Assembly: GCA_022841905.1 (NCBI GenBank)
Contig: JALHQO010000013.1
Coordinates: forward strand, 34,241 to 98,240
From: Hyphomonadaceae bacterium
GTDB taxonomy: Bacteria > Pseudomonadota > Alphaproteobacteria > Caulobacterales > Aquidulcibacteraceae
DNA length: 64,000 nucleotides
Reading direction: 5' to 3'
Shown here: piece by piece, positions 1 through 8,170 of the stretch
Position numbering within the stretch: the stretch's first letter is position 1
Layout: every line of letters begins with the position of its first letter
Position numbers and translations under genes: made by a program
Notes under the pieces: model-generated
Told to the model about the DNA's origin: nothing
What the model saw: the letters and a program-made list of their open reading frames with translations, nothing else
The model's database searches: none

Positions 1-7
1 GATCACC

Positions 8-310
8 ATGATTCGTCGTATCGCCACCGCAGCCGCGGTCAGCTTCGCTCTCGCCTCGATCGCCGCTCCGGCCATGGCTGAAACCGAGTTCCGCACCGCC
101 GAGCCGCAAGCGTTCTCGTCGCAAGAGCTCCAACAATATGGCCTCGACGCCGCGACCACCGAGCGCGCCATCGATCTGCAAAGCCAAGGCTACGAAATCC
201 GCGTTCTGTCGGACGAAGAAGCCGCCAACTACCAAGCCGGCATCACCGACAATCAGTGGCTTCTGCTCGGCATTCTGGCCGGCGTGATCATCATCGCGGT
301 CGCGCTCTAA
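8..310 (+). CDS. Small secreted/membrane-anchored protein, unknown function
   Basis: A 100-residue protein with an N-terminal Sec signal peptide (positive MIRR start, hydrophobic core, likely cleavage after AMA near residue 24) and a strongly hydrophobic C-terminal segment at about residues 83-100 (rich in L, I, V, G). It should therefore be exported and anchored by its C-terminus, with a polar, Glu/Gln-rich middle part facing the periplasm. I recognise no domain. The next gene starts 4 bases after its stop, so the two are probably co-transcribed, and it may be an accessory partner of that cysteine-peptidase-like lipoprotein. This is inference. The reading frame is convincing because it holds a complete signal peptide and membrane segment. 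Confidence 0.75.
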   Translation: MIRRIATAAAVSFALASIAAPAMAETEFRTAEPQAFSSQELQQYGLDAATTERAIDLQSQGYEIRVLSDEEAANYQAGITDNQWLLLGILAGVIIIAVAL

Positions 311-314
311 TCCT

Positions 315-1040
315 ATGCTTCGAGGCTTAGGTCTCGGGAGCTTAATGCTGTCGCTGTGTGTCGCGGGCTGCGCGCTTAGCCCAAACTCGACCATCGATGA
401 GTTCGCCGACAATAGCGGCAGCAATAGCTTCGAGATTTTCGATCGCAGAGCGTCGCCGTCGGCGCTGGTCTTGGCTGTCGAGCATGACCGCCAGACCAGA
501 GGCCCGTCGTGCGGCGCTCATGCGCTCGCCAGCGTCGTGAACTATTGGCGCGGCCCGGGTACACTGACGGGTGATGCACTCTACCACGATCACCCGCCCG
601 CCGACGGCGCCGGGTATTCCATGACAGAATTGCTCACGCTCGCACGTGCACAAAACTTGCTCGCAAGTGCGGTGGCTATGCCGCAGCAGGGCCTCATCCG
701 CGAACTCGAAGCCGGGCGGCCCGTGCTCGTTCCGGTTCGGCTCCCGTCCATTTACGTGCAGCAGCGCACGCTGCCGGGCGGCGACATCCCGATTGTCGGC
801 ATCGCGCGCAATACGTTGATCTACCGCGCCGCGCGCACCTCCGAGGTCGGCAATCTGGCGATGGTGAATCACTATTTGCTGGTCGTCGGCTATGACGAGG
901 AGCGCTTCATCGTCGTCGAGCCCGTCATGGGCTACCGAACCATTAGCGCCGATAAGCTTGAGCGCTATCGCCGCGCCTTCCAGGACGCGGCCATCGTCTT
1001 TAGCGCGCCCGGCGGGGCTGCGCCCCGGCCCACCGCCTAG
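315..1040 (+). CDS. C39-like cysteine peptidase lipoprotein
   Basis: A 241-residue lipoprotein. The signal sequence ends in a lipobox (VAGC, Cys19). The mature part resembles bacterial C39-like papain-fold proteins: a catalytic-type Cys66 in RGPSCGAHALASV at the start of a helix, and a His at about residue 186 in the MVNHYLLVVGYD segment, followed by a strand with a conserved acidic residue. Family members include transglutaminase- or bacteriocin-processing-like peptidases and inactive homologues. Both the Cys and His expected for activity are present here. It probably acts on a periplasmic or envelope substrate. The upstream membrane-anchored small protein lies 4 bases away. The substrate is unknown. 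Confidence 0.8.
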   Translation: MLRGLGLGSLMLSLCVAGCALSPNSTIDEFADNSGSNSFEIFDRRASPSALVLAVEHDRQTRGPSCGAHALASVVNYWRGPGTLTGDALYHDHPPADGAGYSMTELLTLARAQNLLASAVAMPQQGLIRELEAGRPVLVPVRLPSIYVQQRTLPGGDIPIVGIARNTLIYRAARTSEVGNLAMVNHYLLVVGYDEERFIVVEPVMGYRTISADKLERYRRAFQDAAIVFSAPGGAAPRPTA

Positions 1041-1130
1041 ACATCGACGCTTCATTTGCCGCGCGTCCCCGGCTATGAAGGGGAACCCGCGCGGAGCGTC
1101 CTGAGGCGGGCAACAAGGCGCGCGCTACGC

Positions 1131-2966
1131 ATGTCGAAGCCCCTGGCTGCTACGAACGATTTCGTCGTCAAATTCGCCAATGTGAACGGTTCGGGGTCGG
1201 CCTCAGCCAATGGCCTATTCGCCAAGGTGATCTTGCGCATGGGCGTGCCGGTGGGCGCGCGCAACATTTTCCCCTCGAACATTCAGGGCCTGCCGACTTG
1301 GTACGAGGTGCGCATCTCGGAAGAGGGCTGGCTCGGGCGCCGTGGCGGCGTCGATCTGATGGTCGCGATGAACCCGCAAACCTGGGACGCCGACGTCAAA
1401 TCGATCGAGCCCGGCGGCTATCTTTTGTACGATTCATCAAAGCCGCTGCCGGCGTCGAAATTCCGGGACGACATCACCATTATCGGCGCGCCGCTGACGG
1501 AGCTGATCGCCGCGGAGTTCGCCGATCCGCGCCAGCGCCAGCTGTTTAAGAACATCTGTTATGTCGGCGTGCTCGCCAATTTGTTGGGTCTCGAGTCCGA
1601 TGCGCTGAAGCAGCTGTTGACCGAGGAGTTCAAGGGCAAGGACAAGCTCATCGAGCCGAACTTCAAGGCGTTCGAGATCGGCCGCAAGTTCGCCGAAGAA
1701 CAGCTCGCGCCAATCGGGCTGCGTGTGAAGCGCGCCGATAAGGTGGGCGATCGCATCTTCGTCGAAGGCAACGAAGCGGCTGGCCTCGGCGCCGTCTATG
1801 GCGGCGCGACCTTCTGCGCCTGGTATCCGATCACACCGTCGACCTCGCTCGCCGAAGGCTTCGAGAAGCACGCCAGCAAGCTCCGCGTCGATGCCGATGG
1901 CAAGAAGCGCTACGCCATCGTGCAAGCCGAAGACGAGATCGCCTCGATCGGCATGGTGATGGGCGCCGGCTGGGCTGGTTCGCGCGCCTTCACGTGCACG
2001 TCAGGCCCCGGCATTTCGCTGATGAACGAGTTCGTCGGCTTTTCCTATTACGCCGAAATCCCCGCCGTGATCTTCGACGTGCAACGCGGCGGGCCCTCAA
2101 CCGGCATGCCGACACGCACGCAGCAATCGGATCTGCTGCTCGCCGCTTATGCATCGCATGGCGACACCAAGCACCCAATGCTCTTCCCTGCGAACCCGAC
2201 CGAGTGTTTCGAGTTCGCCGCGCAGGCCTTCGATCTCGCGGATTTCTTTCAGACCACGATCTTCGTGATGCTCGAACTCGATGTCGGCATGCAGGAATGG
2301 CTGTGCGAGCCGTTCACGTGGGACGCTACCCGCAAGCTCAATCGCGGCAAGGTGCTGAGCTACGATCATTTGGAGCAGGGCGTCGCTTTTGGCCGCTATC
2401 GCGACGTCGATGGCGATGCCGTGCCGTACCGCACCTATCCCGGCACGCACCCGACGAAGGGCTCGTACTTCACCCGCGGCTCCAGCCACGACAAGGATGC
2501 GCGCTACAGCGAACGCGGCGAGGATTACACCGAAGGTATGCAACGCCTCCTGCGCAAATGGGAGACGATGAAGAAATACATGCCGGCGCCGATCGTGCGC
2601 AAAGCGTCACGCCGCACGCCCGATGGCGTCATCTATATTGGCTCGACCGGCCCGGCGATGAAGGAAGCGCATCACGCGCTCGAGGAGATGGGTGTGCATC
2701 TCGATTCGATGCGCATTCGTGGGTTTCCGTTTCAGGACGAAGTGTTCGAATTCATCCGCGACCACGAGCAAGTGTTCGTGGTCGAGCAAAACCGCGACGC
2801 GCAGCTGAAATCACTGTTGGTGAATGAGGGCGGCGTGCATCCCGCGCGCCTCGTCTCCATTCTCCACTATGACGGCACGCCGATCACCGCGCGCTTCATC
2901 GTCAAAGCCATCGCCGACAAGCTGAAGGCCGTGCCTGACGCCGCTCTCCGGGAAAACGTGACATGA
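1131..2966 (+). CDS. korA: 2-oxoacid:ferredoxin oxidoreductase, alpha subunit (gamma-alpha fusion)
   Basis: Large subunit of a ferredoxin-dependent 2-oxoacid (typically 2-oxoglutarate) oxidoreductase, which converts the acid plus CoA to acyl-CoA, CO2 and reduced ferredoxin. Roughly the first 190 residues form the gamma-type domain (NGSGSASANGLFAK). The rest is the alpha part, with the conserved YPITPSTSLAE segment, a transketolase-like core and a C-terminal VVEQNRDAQL region. An upstream in-frame start exists at 1056, but homology begins at the MSKPLAATNDF methionine, giving 611 residues, so that start was chosen. Its stop overlaps the beta-subunit start by 4 bases (ATGA), a tight two-gene unit. 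Substrate choice between 2-oxoglutarate and pyruvate cannot be read from sequence alone. Confidence 0.92.
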   Translation: MSKPLAATNDFVVKFANVNGSGSASANGLFAKVILRMGVPVGARNIFPSNIQGLPTWYEVRISEEGWLGRRGGVDLMVAMNPQTWDADVKSIEPGGYLLYDSSKPLPASKFRDDITIIGAPLTELIAAEFADPRQRQLFKNICYVGVLANLLGLESDALKQLLTEEFKGKDKLIEPNFKAFEIGRKFAEEQLAPIGLRVKRADKVGDRIFVEGNEAAGLGAVYGGATFCAWYPITPSTSLAEGFEKHASKLRVDADGKKRYAIVQAEDEIASIGMVMGAGWAGSRAFTCTSGPGISLMNEFVGFSYYAEIPAVIFDVQRGGPSTGMPTRTQQSDLLLAAYASHGDTKHPMLFPANPTECFEFAAQAFDLADFFQTTIFVMLELDVGMQEWLCEPFTWDATRKLNRGKVLSYDHLEQGVAFGRYRDVDGDAVPYRTYPGTHPTKGSYFTRGSSHDKDARYSERGEDYTEGMQRLLRKWETMKKYMPAPIVRKASRRTPDGVIYIGSTGPAMKEAHHALEEMGVHLDSMRIRGFPFQDEVFEFIRDHEQVFVVEQNRDAQLKSLLVNEGGVHPARLVSILHYDGTPITARFIVKAIADKLKAVPDAALRENVT

Positions 2967-4018
2967 CCTACATCGCCAAACCGTCGCTGCATCACCCGTC
3001 GCTGGAAAAGAATGCGCTCGGCTTCACGCGCCGCGATTATGAGGGGCGCATCTCCACGCTCTGCGCCGGCTGCGGGCATGATTCGATCAGTGCCGCGATC
3101 ATCCAAGCGTGCTTTGAAATCGATCTCGCGCCGCATCGGCTGGCGAAATTTTCGGGCATCGGCTGTTCGTCGAAGACGCCGGATTATTTCGTCAGCCCGG
3201 CGCACGGCTTCAACGCCGTCCACGGCCGCATGCCGTCCGTACTCACCGGCGCCAATATCGCGGCGAAGGATTTGATCTATCTCGGCGTCAGCGGGGATGG
3301 CGACACCGCCTCGATCGGCCTCGGCCAATTCGCGCACGCCGTGCGGCGCGGTGTGAACATGACGTACATCGTCGAAAACAACGGCGTCTACGGCCTCACT
3401 AAAGGCCAGTTCTCCGCCACCTCCGACAAAGGCTCGAAGGCTAAGAAGGGCGCGGAGAACAAGGATAGCGCTATCGATCTCGTCATGCTCGCGCTGCAAC
3501 TCGGCGCGACCTATGTCGGCCGCTCGTTCTCCGGCGATAAGCACCAGTTGGTGCCGCTGATCAAAGGCGCGCTCTCGCACAAGGGCACGGCGATCCTCGA
3601 TGTGATCAGCCCGTGCGTGGCGTTCAACAATCATGTCGGCTCAACCAAGAGCTTCGATTATGTGCGCGCCCACAACGAAGCCGTGAACCGCATGGACGTC
3701 ATCACCCCGCGCACGCCGATCGTCGCGGACTATAAGCCCGGCGAACTGAAAGAAGTCCGCCAGCATGACGGTTCGATCCTGCGCCTGCGCAAGCTGGAAG
3801 ACGACTACGACTCAACCGATCGCTACGCCGCGCTGAGCTATCTCGCGCGCAAGTCTGCCGAAGGCGAGATCGTGACGGGGCTTCTCTTCGTCGATCCGGA
3901 CGCCAGCGATCTGCACGATAATCTCAACACCGTCGATTGCGCGCTGAACAAGCTGGAAGACGCGGAACTCGTGCCGCCCGTGAGCGCGCTGGAGAAGATC
4001 AACGATGGGTTTCGGTGA
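2963..4018 (+). CDS. korB: 2-oxoacid:ferredoxin oxidoreductase, beta subunit
   Basis: Thiamine-diphosphate-binding small subunit partnering KorA. The ThDP/Mg motif is GDGD (residues 111-114) followed by the distal ENNGVYGLTKGQ segment. The CAGCGH motif (Cys34, Cys37) and further cysteines such as Cys68 fit the [4Fe-4S] cluster site of this subunit. At 351 residues it matches the longer alphaproteobacterial KorB type. It is translationally coupled to korA by a 4-base overlap. A small membrane-protein ORF follows after 9 bases. Its neighbourhood beside hydroxyproline genes, whose pathway ends in 2-oxoglutarate, is suggestive but not proof of a functional link. Confidence 0.92.
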   Translation: MTYIAKPSLHHPSLEKNALGFTRRDYEGRISTLCAGCGHDSISAAIIQACFEIDLAPHRLAKFSGIGCSSKTPDYFVSPAHGFNAVHGRMPSVLTGANIAAKDLIYLGVSGDGDTASIGLGQFAHAVRRGVNMTYIVENNGVYGLTKGQFSATSDKGSKAKKGAENKDSAIDLVMLALQLGATYVGRSFSGDKHQLVPLIKGALSHKGTAILDVISPCVAFNNHVGSTKSFDYVRAHNEAVNRMDVITPRTPIVADYKPGELKEVRQHDGSILRLRKLEDDYDSTDRYAALSYLARKSAEGEIVTGLLFVDPDASDLHDNLNTVDCALNKLEDAELVPPVSALEKINDGFR

Positions 4019-4027
4019 GCGTCATGC

Positions 4028-4228
4028 ATGGATGAGCGATGGATTGCCATCCTGATGCTGGTCTTCTTCTGTTTCGATTTTTGGCGTGCCCTCGATAGAA
4101 GTGAGTTCTTCGGAAGGCCGTGGCCAGGAATCTCGCGAGATGATGGGGTAGCTTTCTGGTGCTTTCAGGCTTTCCGGGCGGTCGCCATTTTGTTCATCAT
4201 CGGCATGCTTTTGCAGCTCGATATATAG
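4028..4228 (+). CDS. Small two-helix membrane protein, unknown
   Basis: A 66-residue ORF starting 9 bases after korB. It has two hydrophobic stretches, at residues 5-16 (WIAILMLVFFCF) and about 46-64 (FQAFRAVAILFIIGMLL), separated by a polar loop, consistent with a small inner-membrane protein. No strong Shine-Dalgarno sequence is visible, and codon use is less GC-biased than the neighbours. It ends just before the convergent dehydrogenase gene. I recognise no family. It may be real given the plausible membrane topology, but a chance ORF cannot be excluded. Confidence 0.45.
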   Translation: MDERWIAILMLVFFCFDFWRALDRSEFFGRPWPGISRDDGVAFWCFQAFRAVAILFIIGMLLQLDI

Positions 4229-4245
4229 CTGGTGAAAACGCCACC

Positions 4246-5481
4246 TCACCCAAACCGCTCAACCCTAAACGGCGCAAGATCAAACGCTGGCGCTCTACCT
4301 GTCGCCAGCGCGCAGATCACCTCGCTGGTAATCGGCGCCTCGGTCAGCCCCAAATGCGCGTGCCCGAACGCGTAGAGCACGTTCGGCGCGCGCTCCAATC
4401 TTCCGATCGCCGGCACAAAATCCGGCAGCGACGGCCTCGAGCCGACCCAACGCTGCGGCGCCGGCGAAAATTGCACGCCAAGCCCCGCCACGCGGCTCTG
4501 CAAGCGCCGCCATTTGCGCTCGTCGCCTGGCGCGTCGGGTGAGCCGAACTCCACGAAACTCGTCGCGCGCAAGGAGCTGGTGAAGCGCGAGAGCACGACG
4601 AAATGTTCGTCGAACACGGTCGTCGGCAGATCGCGCGGCCAGTTCGTCTCGGGGCTCTGAATGTGATAGCCGCGCTCGCCGATCACCGGCGCATGCACGC
4701 CCAGCATCGCCATCACCCGCCCGGACCACGCGCCCGCGCTCACCAACACCGCATCCGCCTCGCGCGCAGCGCCCGAAGCCAGCGTCACCCGCGCTGGCGG
4801 CCCGGCGCTCACATTCGTCGCGCTATCTTTCACGATCTCGCCGCCGCGCTCCGCGCATGAAGCCAGGATCGCCTCGCGCGCGCCTTGCGGATCGCTCACT
4901 TGTCCGCCGCCGGTGAAGCGCACAGCGGCATGGGGCAGGCGGCTCAACACGCCGCCATAGCGCGCCAATTCATCAGCGCTCGCTTCGCGATAGCTGGACG
5001 TGCCCCAATTGGCCTTCGCAAACGCTTTCAAACCGCGCTCCGCGCCTTCGGGCGTCATCCAAGCCGTGAAGTGGCCGTGCGGCAGCACCATCTCCGGCTT
5101 GCCAACCAAGTCGGCGATGCGCTGCCAAGCCGGCATGGATTGCTCCAATAGCGCGCTCAACGCCTCGCGCCCGCGCGCGAACCGCGCCGGATCGCACGCC
5201 GCCAGAAAGCGCATCGACCATGGCGTCCAGAGCGCCACATCGGTCCAGCGAAAATCGAGCGGTCCGCCTGCGCCGAAACTCGATCGCGGCGCGCGCAGCA
5301 CATTGCCCCACGCCGACCATGGGCTGACCTGCTCGGGCCCCAAGTGCCCCGCATTGCCGTACGATGCGCCGCGCTTCGGATCGCCCGGATCGATCAGAGT
5401 GCTCTGCACGCCCGCCGCCTGCAGCCGCAGCGCACACGACGCGCCAACGATGCCGCCGCCAATGATCAGAATGGATTTCAT
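4246..5481 (-). CDS. FAD-dependent D-hydroxyproline/D-amino acid dehydrogenase
   Basis: A DadA-family flavoprotein of 411 residues. The N-terminus carries the Rossmann FAD-binding motif (IIGGGIVGASCA), and the C-terminus carries the family segment YAFGHAHLGLTEAP. Such single-chain enzymes oxidise D-amino acids and pass electrons to the respiratory chain. It is divergent from the pyrroline-4-hydroxy-2-carboxylate deaminase and 4-hydroxyproline epimerase genes with only 48 bases between, so its likely substrate is cis-4-hydroxy-D-proline, made by the epimerase and oxidised to pyrroline-4-hydroxy-2-carboxylate. The specific substrate is inferred from context; the flavoprotein family is clear. 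Confidence 0.85.
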   Translation of the reverse strand: MKSILIIGGGIVGASCALRLQAAGVQSTLIDPGDPKRGASYGNAGHLGPEQVSPWSAWGNVLRAPRSSFGAGGPLDFRWTDVALWTPWSMRFLAACDPARFARGREALSALLEQSMPAWQRIADLVGKPEMVLPHGHFTAWMTPEGAERGLKAFAKANWGTSSYREASADELARYGGVLSRLPHAAVRFTGGGQVSDPQGAREAILASCAERGGEIVKDSATNVSAGPPARVTLASGAAREADAVLVSAGAWSGRVMAMLGVHAPVIGERGYHIQSPETNWPRDLPTTVFDEHFVVLSRFTSSLRATSFVEFGSPDAPGDERKWRRLQSRVAGLGVQFSPAPQRWVGSRPSLPDFVPAIGRLERAPNVLYAFGHAHLGLTEAPITSEVICALATGRAPAFDLAPFRVERFG

Positions 5482-5529
5482 GCGTCTCTCGGATCGTATA
5501 GGTTCGATCTGTTGGCAAGCGAGGTTTCA

Positions 5530-6438
5530 ATGCAGGTCTCATGGGCGGGCGTTTTTCCGGCGGCGACCACGCAATTCGCGCCAGACCTCTCTATCGATCT
5601 TACGGCGACCCAACGCGTGCAGGACGCCTTGGTGCGTGACGGCGTCCACGGCCTCATCGTCATGGGCACGGTCGGCGAAAACAATTCGCTGGAGCCCGAT
5701 GAGAAGCGCACCGTGCTCAAAGCGGCGGTCGAAGCAGTGAACGGCCGCGTGCCGGTGATCGCCGGCGTCTCGGAGTTCGACACCAAACGCGCCATCGCCT
5801 TCGCGCGCGACGCGGAGAAGTCGGGCGTTGGGGGACTAATGCTCTTGCCGGCCATGGTTTATGTGCCGACGGAGGAGGAATTGGTCTCGCATTTCCTAGC
5901 CGTTGCGGGGGCAACCGAGCTGCCAATCATGCTCTACAACAATCCGCCAGCGTACCGCGTGAGCCTCAGTGTTGAAGCGGTCAAGCGCCTGGCTGAGCAC
6001 CGAAACATCGTGTGCCTAAAGGAAAGCGCGCCCGATACGCGCCGTTTCACCGATCTCTACAACGCGCTCGGCGATCGCTTCATTTTGTTTGCTGGCTTGG
6101 ATGATGTGGCGCTTGAAGGCTTGGTGCTCGGCGCGAAGGGCTGGGTGTCCGGCCTCACCAACGCATTCCCGAAAGAATCACTCGCGCTCTACGAAGCGAC
6201 CGTCGCCGGCGATCTCGAAACCGCTCGTGCGATTTATCGCTGGTTCATGCCGCTGCTGCACTTGGACGCCGAGCACGACCTCGTCCAGTCGATCAAGCTC
6301 GCGGAGCAGATCATGGGCCGCGGCAGCGAACGCGTGCGTCCGCCGCGCTATGTGCTGACCGGCGCGCGCCGCGCGGAGGTGAGCGCGCTTGTTGAACAAG
6401 CCGCCGCGACGCGGCCAGAGCTGAAAGCCGCCGCGTGA
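5530..6438 (+). CDS. Pyrroline-4-hydroxy-2-carboxylate deaminase (DapA-family)
   Basis: A 302-residue member of the dihydrodipicolinate synthase/N-acetylneuraminate lyase superfamily. It keeps the Schiff-base Lys164 (VCLKESAPD) and Tyr136 (MLYNNPPAY), at the spacing typical of the family. In hydroxyproline degradation this class deaminates and decyclises pyrroline-4-hydroxy-2-carboxylate to 2-oxoglutarate semialdehyde. That assignment rests on the directly overlapping hydroxyproline epimerase gene and the divergent D-amino acid dehydrogenase. The open frame extends further upstream, but the ATG here has a GAGG Shine-Dalgarno element and begins where the family does. The closing gene of the pathway, a 2-oxoglutarate semialdehyde dehydrogenase, is not seen in this window. 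Confidence 0.85.
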   Translation: MQVSWAGVFPAATTQFAPDLSIDLTATQRVQDALVRDGVHGLIVMGTVGENNSLEPDEKRTVLKAAVEAVNGRVPVIAGVSEFDTKRAIAFARDAEKSGVGGLMLLPAMVYVPTEEELVSHFLAVAGATELPIMLYNNPPAYRVSLSVEAVKRLAEHRNIVCLKESAPDTRRFTDLYNALGDRFILFAGLDDVALEGLVLGAKGWVSGLTNAFPKESLALYEATVAGDLETARAIYRWFMPLLHLDAEHDLVQSIKLAEQIMGRGSERVRPPRYVLTGARRAEVSALVEQAAATRPELKAAA

Positions 6439-7433
6439 GGCACACATTCCGCTGCATCGACGGGCACACGGCGGGCAATCCGGTGCGTATCGTCATCGAA
6501 GGCGCGCCGGAGCTGCGCGGCGCCACAATGAGCGAACGCCGTCAGGATTTCATGGCGCGCTACGATTGGATCCGCACCGGCCTCTGCTTCGAGCCGCGCG
6601 GCCACGACATGATGAGCGGCGGCTTCCTCTATCCGCCGACGAGCGCAGAGGCCGATATCGGTATTCTCTTCATCGAAACCAGCGGCTGTCTGCCTATGTG
6701 CGGTCACGGCACGATCGGCATCGTGACGTTCGGGCTAGAGAACGGGCTGATCAAACCGCGCGCGCCGGGCCGTTTTGTCGCCGACGTGCCTGCGGGCGCC
6801 ATTGCGCTCGACTACAAACAAGACGGCGCGAAGGTCACCAGCGTCCGCATCCGCAACGTGCCGAGCTATCTCGCGGCCGAAGGCGTGCGTATCGACGTGC
6901 CAGGCATCGGCCCGCTGACGCTCGATATCGCTTATGGTGGCAACTTCTACGCCATCATCGAACCACAAGGCGCCTATCGCGGCCTCGACGATCTAGGCGC
7001 AGCGCGCATCCTTCAGCTCTCACCGATTATCCGCCAATTGGTGCGCGAGAAAATCGAACCGGTGCACCCGCTCGACGACTCCATCCGCGGCGTCAGCCAC
7101 GTCCTCTGGGCCGATGCGCCCAAGACCAAAGGTGCTCATGGCCGCAACGCAGTATTCTACGGCGACAAAGCCATTGATCGCAGCCCTTGCGGCACAGGTA
7201 CGTCCGCACGTCTCGCTCATTTGCATGCGAAAGGTCGCCTCAAGGTCGGCGATACGTTCGTGCATGAGAGCTACATCCTCTCGCGCTTTATCGGCCGCGT
7301 CGAAGCGGAGACGAAGATCGGCGGCGTGAAGGCGATCATCCCGTCCATCGAAGGCAGCGCCTACGCGACGGGCCGCAACGAAATCTGGATCGACGACGAC
7401 GAACCGTTCCCGCACGGCTTCCAAGTCGTGTGA
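6435..7433 (+). CDS. 4-hydroxyproline 2-epimerase
   Basis: A proline racemase-family enzyme of 332 residues that interconverts trans-4-hydroxy-L-proline and cis-4-hydroxy-D-proline. Both catalytic cysteines are present: Cys89 in LPMCGHGTIG and Cys252 in RSPCGTGTSA. That makes it an epimerase/racemase rather than the related dehydratase, in which one Cys is Thr. It starts with GTG overlapping the stop of the deaminase gene (GTGA), so the two are translationally coupled. Its 3' end runs into the convergent DUF72 gene with a single base between. Together with its neighbours it forms a compact hydroxyproline-utilisation set. Confidence 0.92.
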   Translation: MRHTFRCIDGHTAGNPVRIVIEGAPELRGATMSERRQDFMARYDWIRTGLCFEPRGHDMMSGGFLYPPTSAEADIGILFIETSGCLPMCGHGTIGIVTFGLENGLIKPRAPGRFVADVPAGAIALDYKQDGAKVTSVRIRNVPSYLAAEGVRIDVPGIGPLTLDIAYGGNFYAIIEPQGAYRGLDDLGAARILQLSPIIRQLVREKIEPVHPLDDSIRGVSHVLWADAPKTKGAHGRNAVFYGDKAIDRSPCGTGTSARLAHLHAKGRLKVGDTFVHESYILSRFIGRVEAETKIGGVKAIIPSIEGSAYATGRNEIWIDDDEPFPHGFQVV

Positions 7434-7434
7434 G

Positions 7435-8169
7435 CTATTTCAGAAGTTCCAGCATCGCCATCGCCGCTGCCGGATTGCGCTCTTTCGCGCCGCTGATGAA
7501 GTAGAGGAAAACGTCGCCCGATTTTTCCCAATCGCGTGCGATCTTCGCCCATTTCTTCAGCGCCGCTTTCGGATAACCGGTCGGCTCGTCGCTCTGTGTC
7601 AGCTCCAGGCGCGCATAAGCGAAGTCCGCTGTCGGCTCGACGATCAACGGATGCTTCTCGCTTTCGACGGTCACTACAGCAATGTTGCGCTGGCGCGCGA
7701 GCTTCAGGAACGCTTCGTCAGTGAAGCTCGCGTGCCGTACTTCCAGCGCATGCCGCAGCTTTAGCTTGCCGAGCTTGGCCGGCAGCATGTCGAAGTAGGC
7801 GGTCATCTCGTCGAGATCGAACTTTTTGTACGGCGCCATCTGCCAGAAGATTGGGCCAAGTTTCGAACCCAACTCGCCGACGCCCGAATTGAAGAACCAC
7901 TCGATCGACTGCGCCGCCTCGCGCAAGTCCTTGCGCTGCACAGCCGCGCGCGGCGCCTTTACCGAGAACAGGAAATCGTCCGGCGTCGATTTCGCCCACT
8001 TCTGAAACGACGTGGCGCTCTGCGTCCGGTAAAAGGTGGCGTTGATCTCGATCGCCGTCACTTTGCTGGCGGCAAACTCAAGCTGCTTAGCCGCCGCGAG
8101 CTTGGGCGGATAGAATGTCTCCTCCCACGGCTCGTAGCTCCAGCCGCCGATGCCGACGCGGATCGTCAT
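7435..8169 (-). CDS. DUF72 (YecE-like) protein
   Basis: A 244-residue TIM-barrel-like DUF72 protein, recognised by the start VGIGGWSYEPWEETFYP, the INATFYR segment, FLFSVKAP and the later ALEVRHASF stretch. Biochemical function is not established for the family. The open frame extends 38 codons upstream, but family homology starts at MTIRVGIGG, and that ATG lies 1 base after the stop of the crotonase gene. The longer version would overlap crotonase coding sequence. The two genes look like one minus-strand unit. Confidence 0.88.
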   Translation of the reverse strand: MTIRVGIGGWSYEPWEETFYPPKLAAAKQLEFAASKVTAIEINATFYRTQSATSFQKWAKSTPDDFLFSVKAPRAAVQRKDLREAAQSIEWFFNSGVGELGSKLGPIFWQMAPYKKFDLDEMTAYFDMLPAKLGKLKLRHALEVRHASFTDEAFLKLARQRNIAVVTVESEKHPLIVEPTADFAYARLELTQSDEPTGYPKAALKKWAKIARDWEKSGDVFLYFISGAKERNPAAAMAMLELLK

Positions 8170-8170
8170 T

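Noticed and set aside
1994..2827. 277-codon plus-strand ORF inside korA
   Set aside because: Arg/His-rich out-of-frame shadow; korA motifs continue through this stretch.
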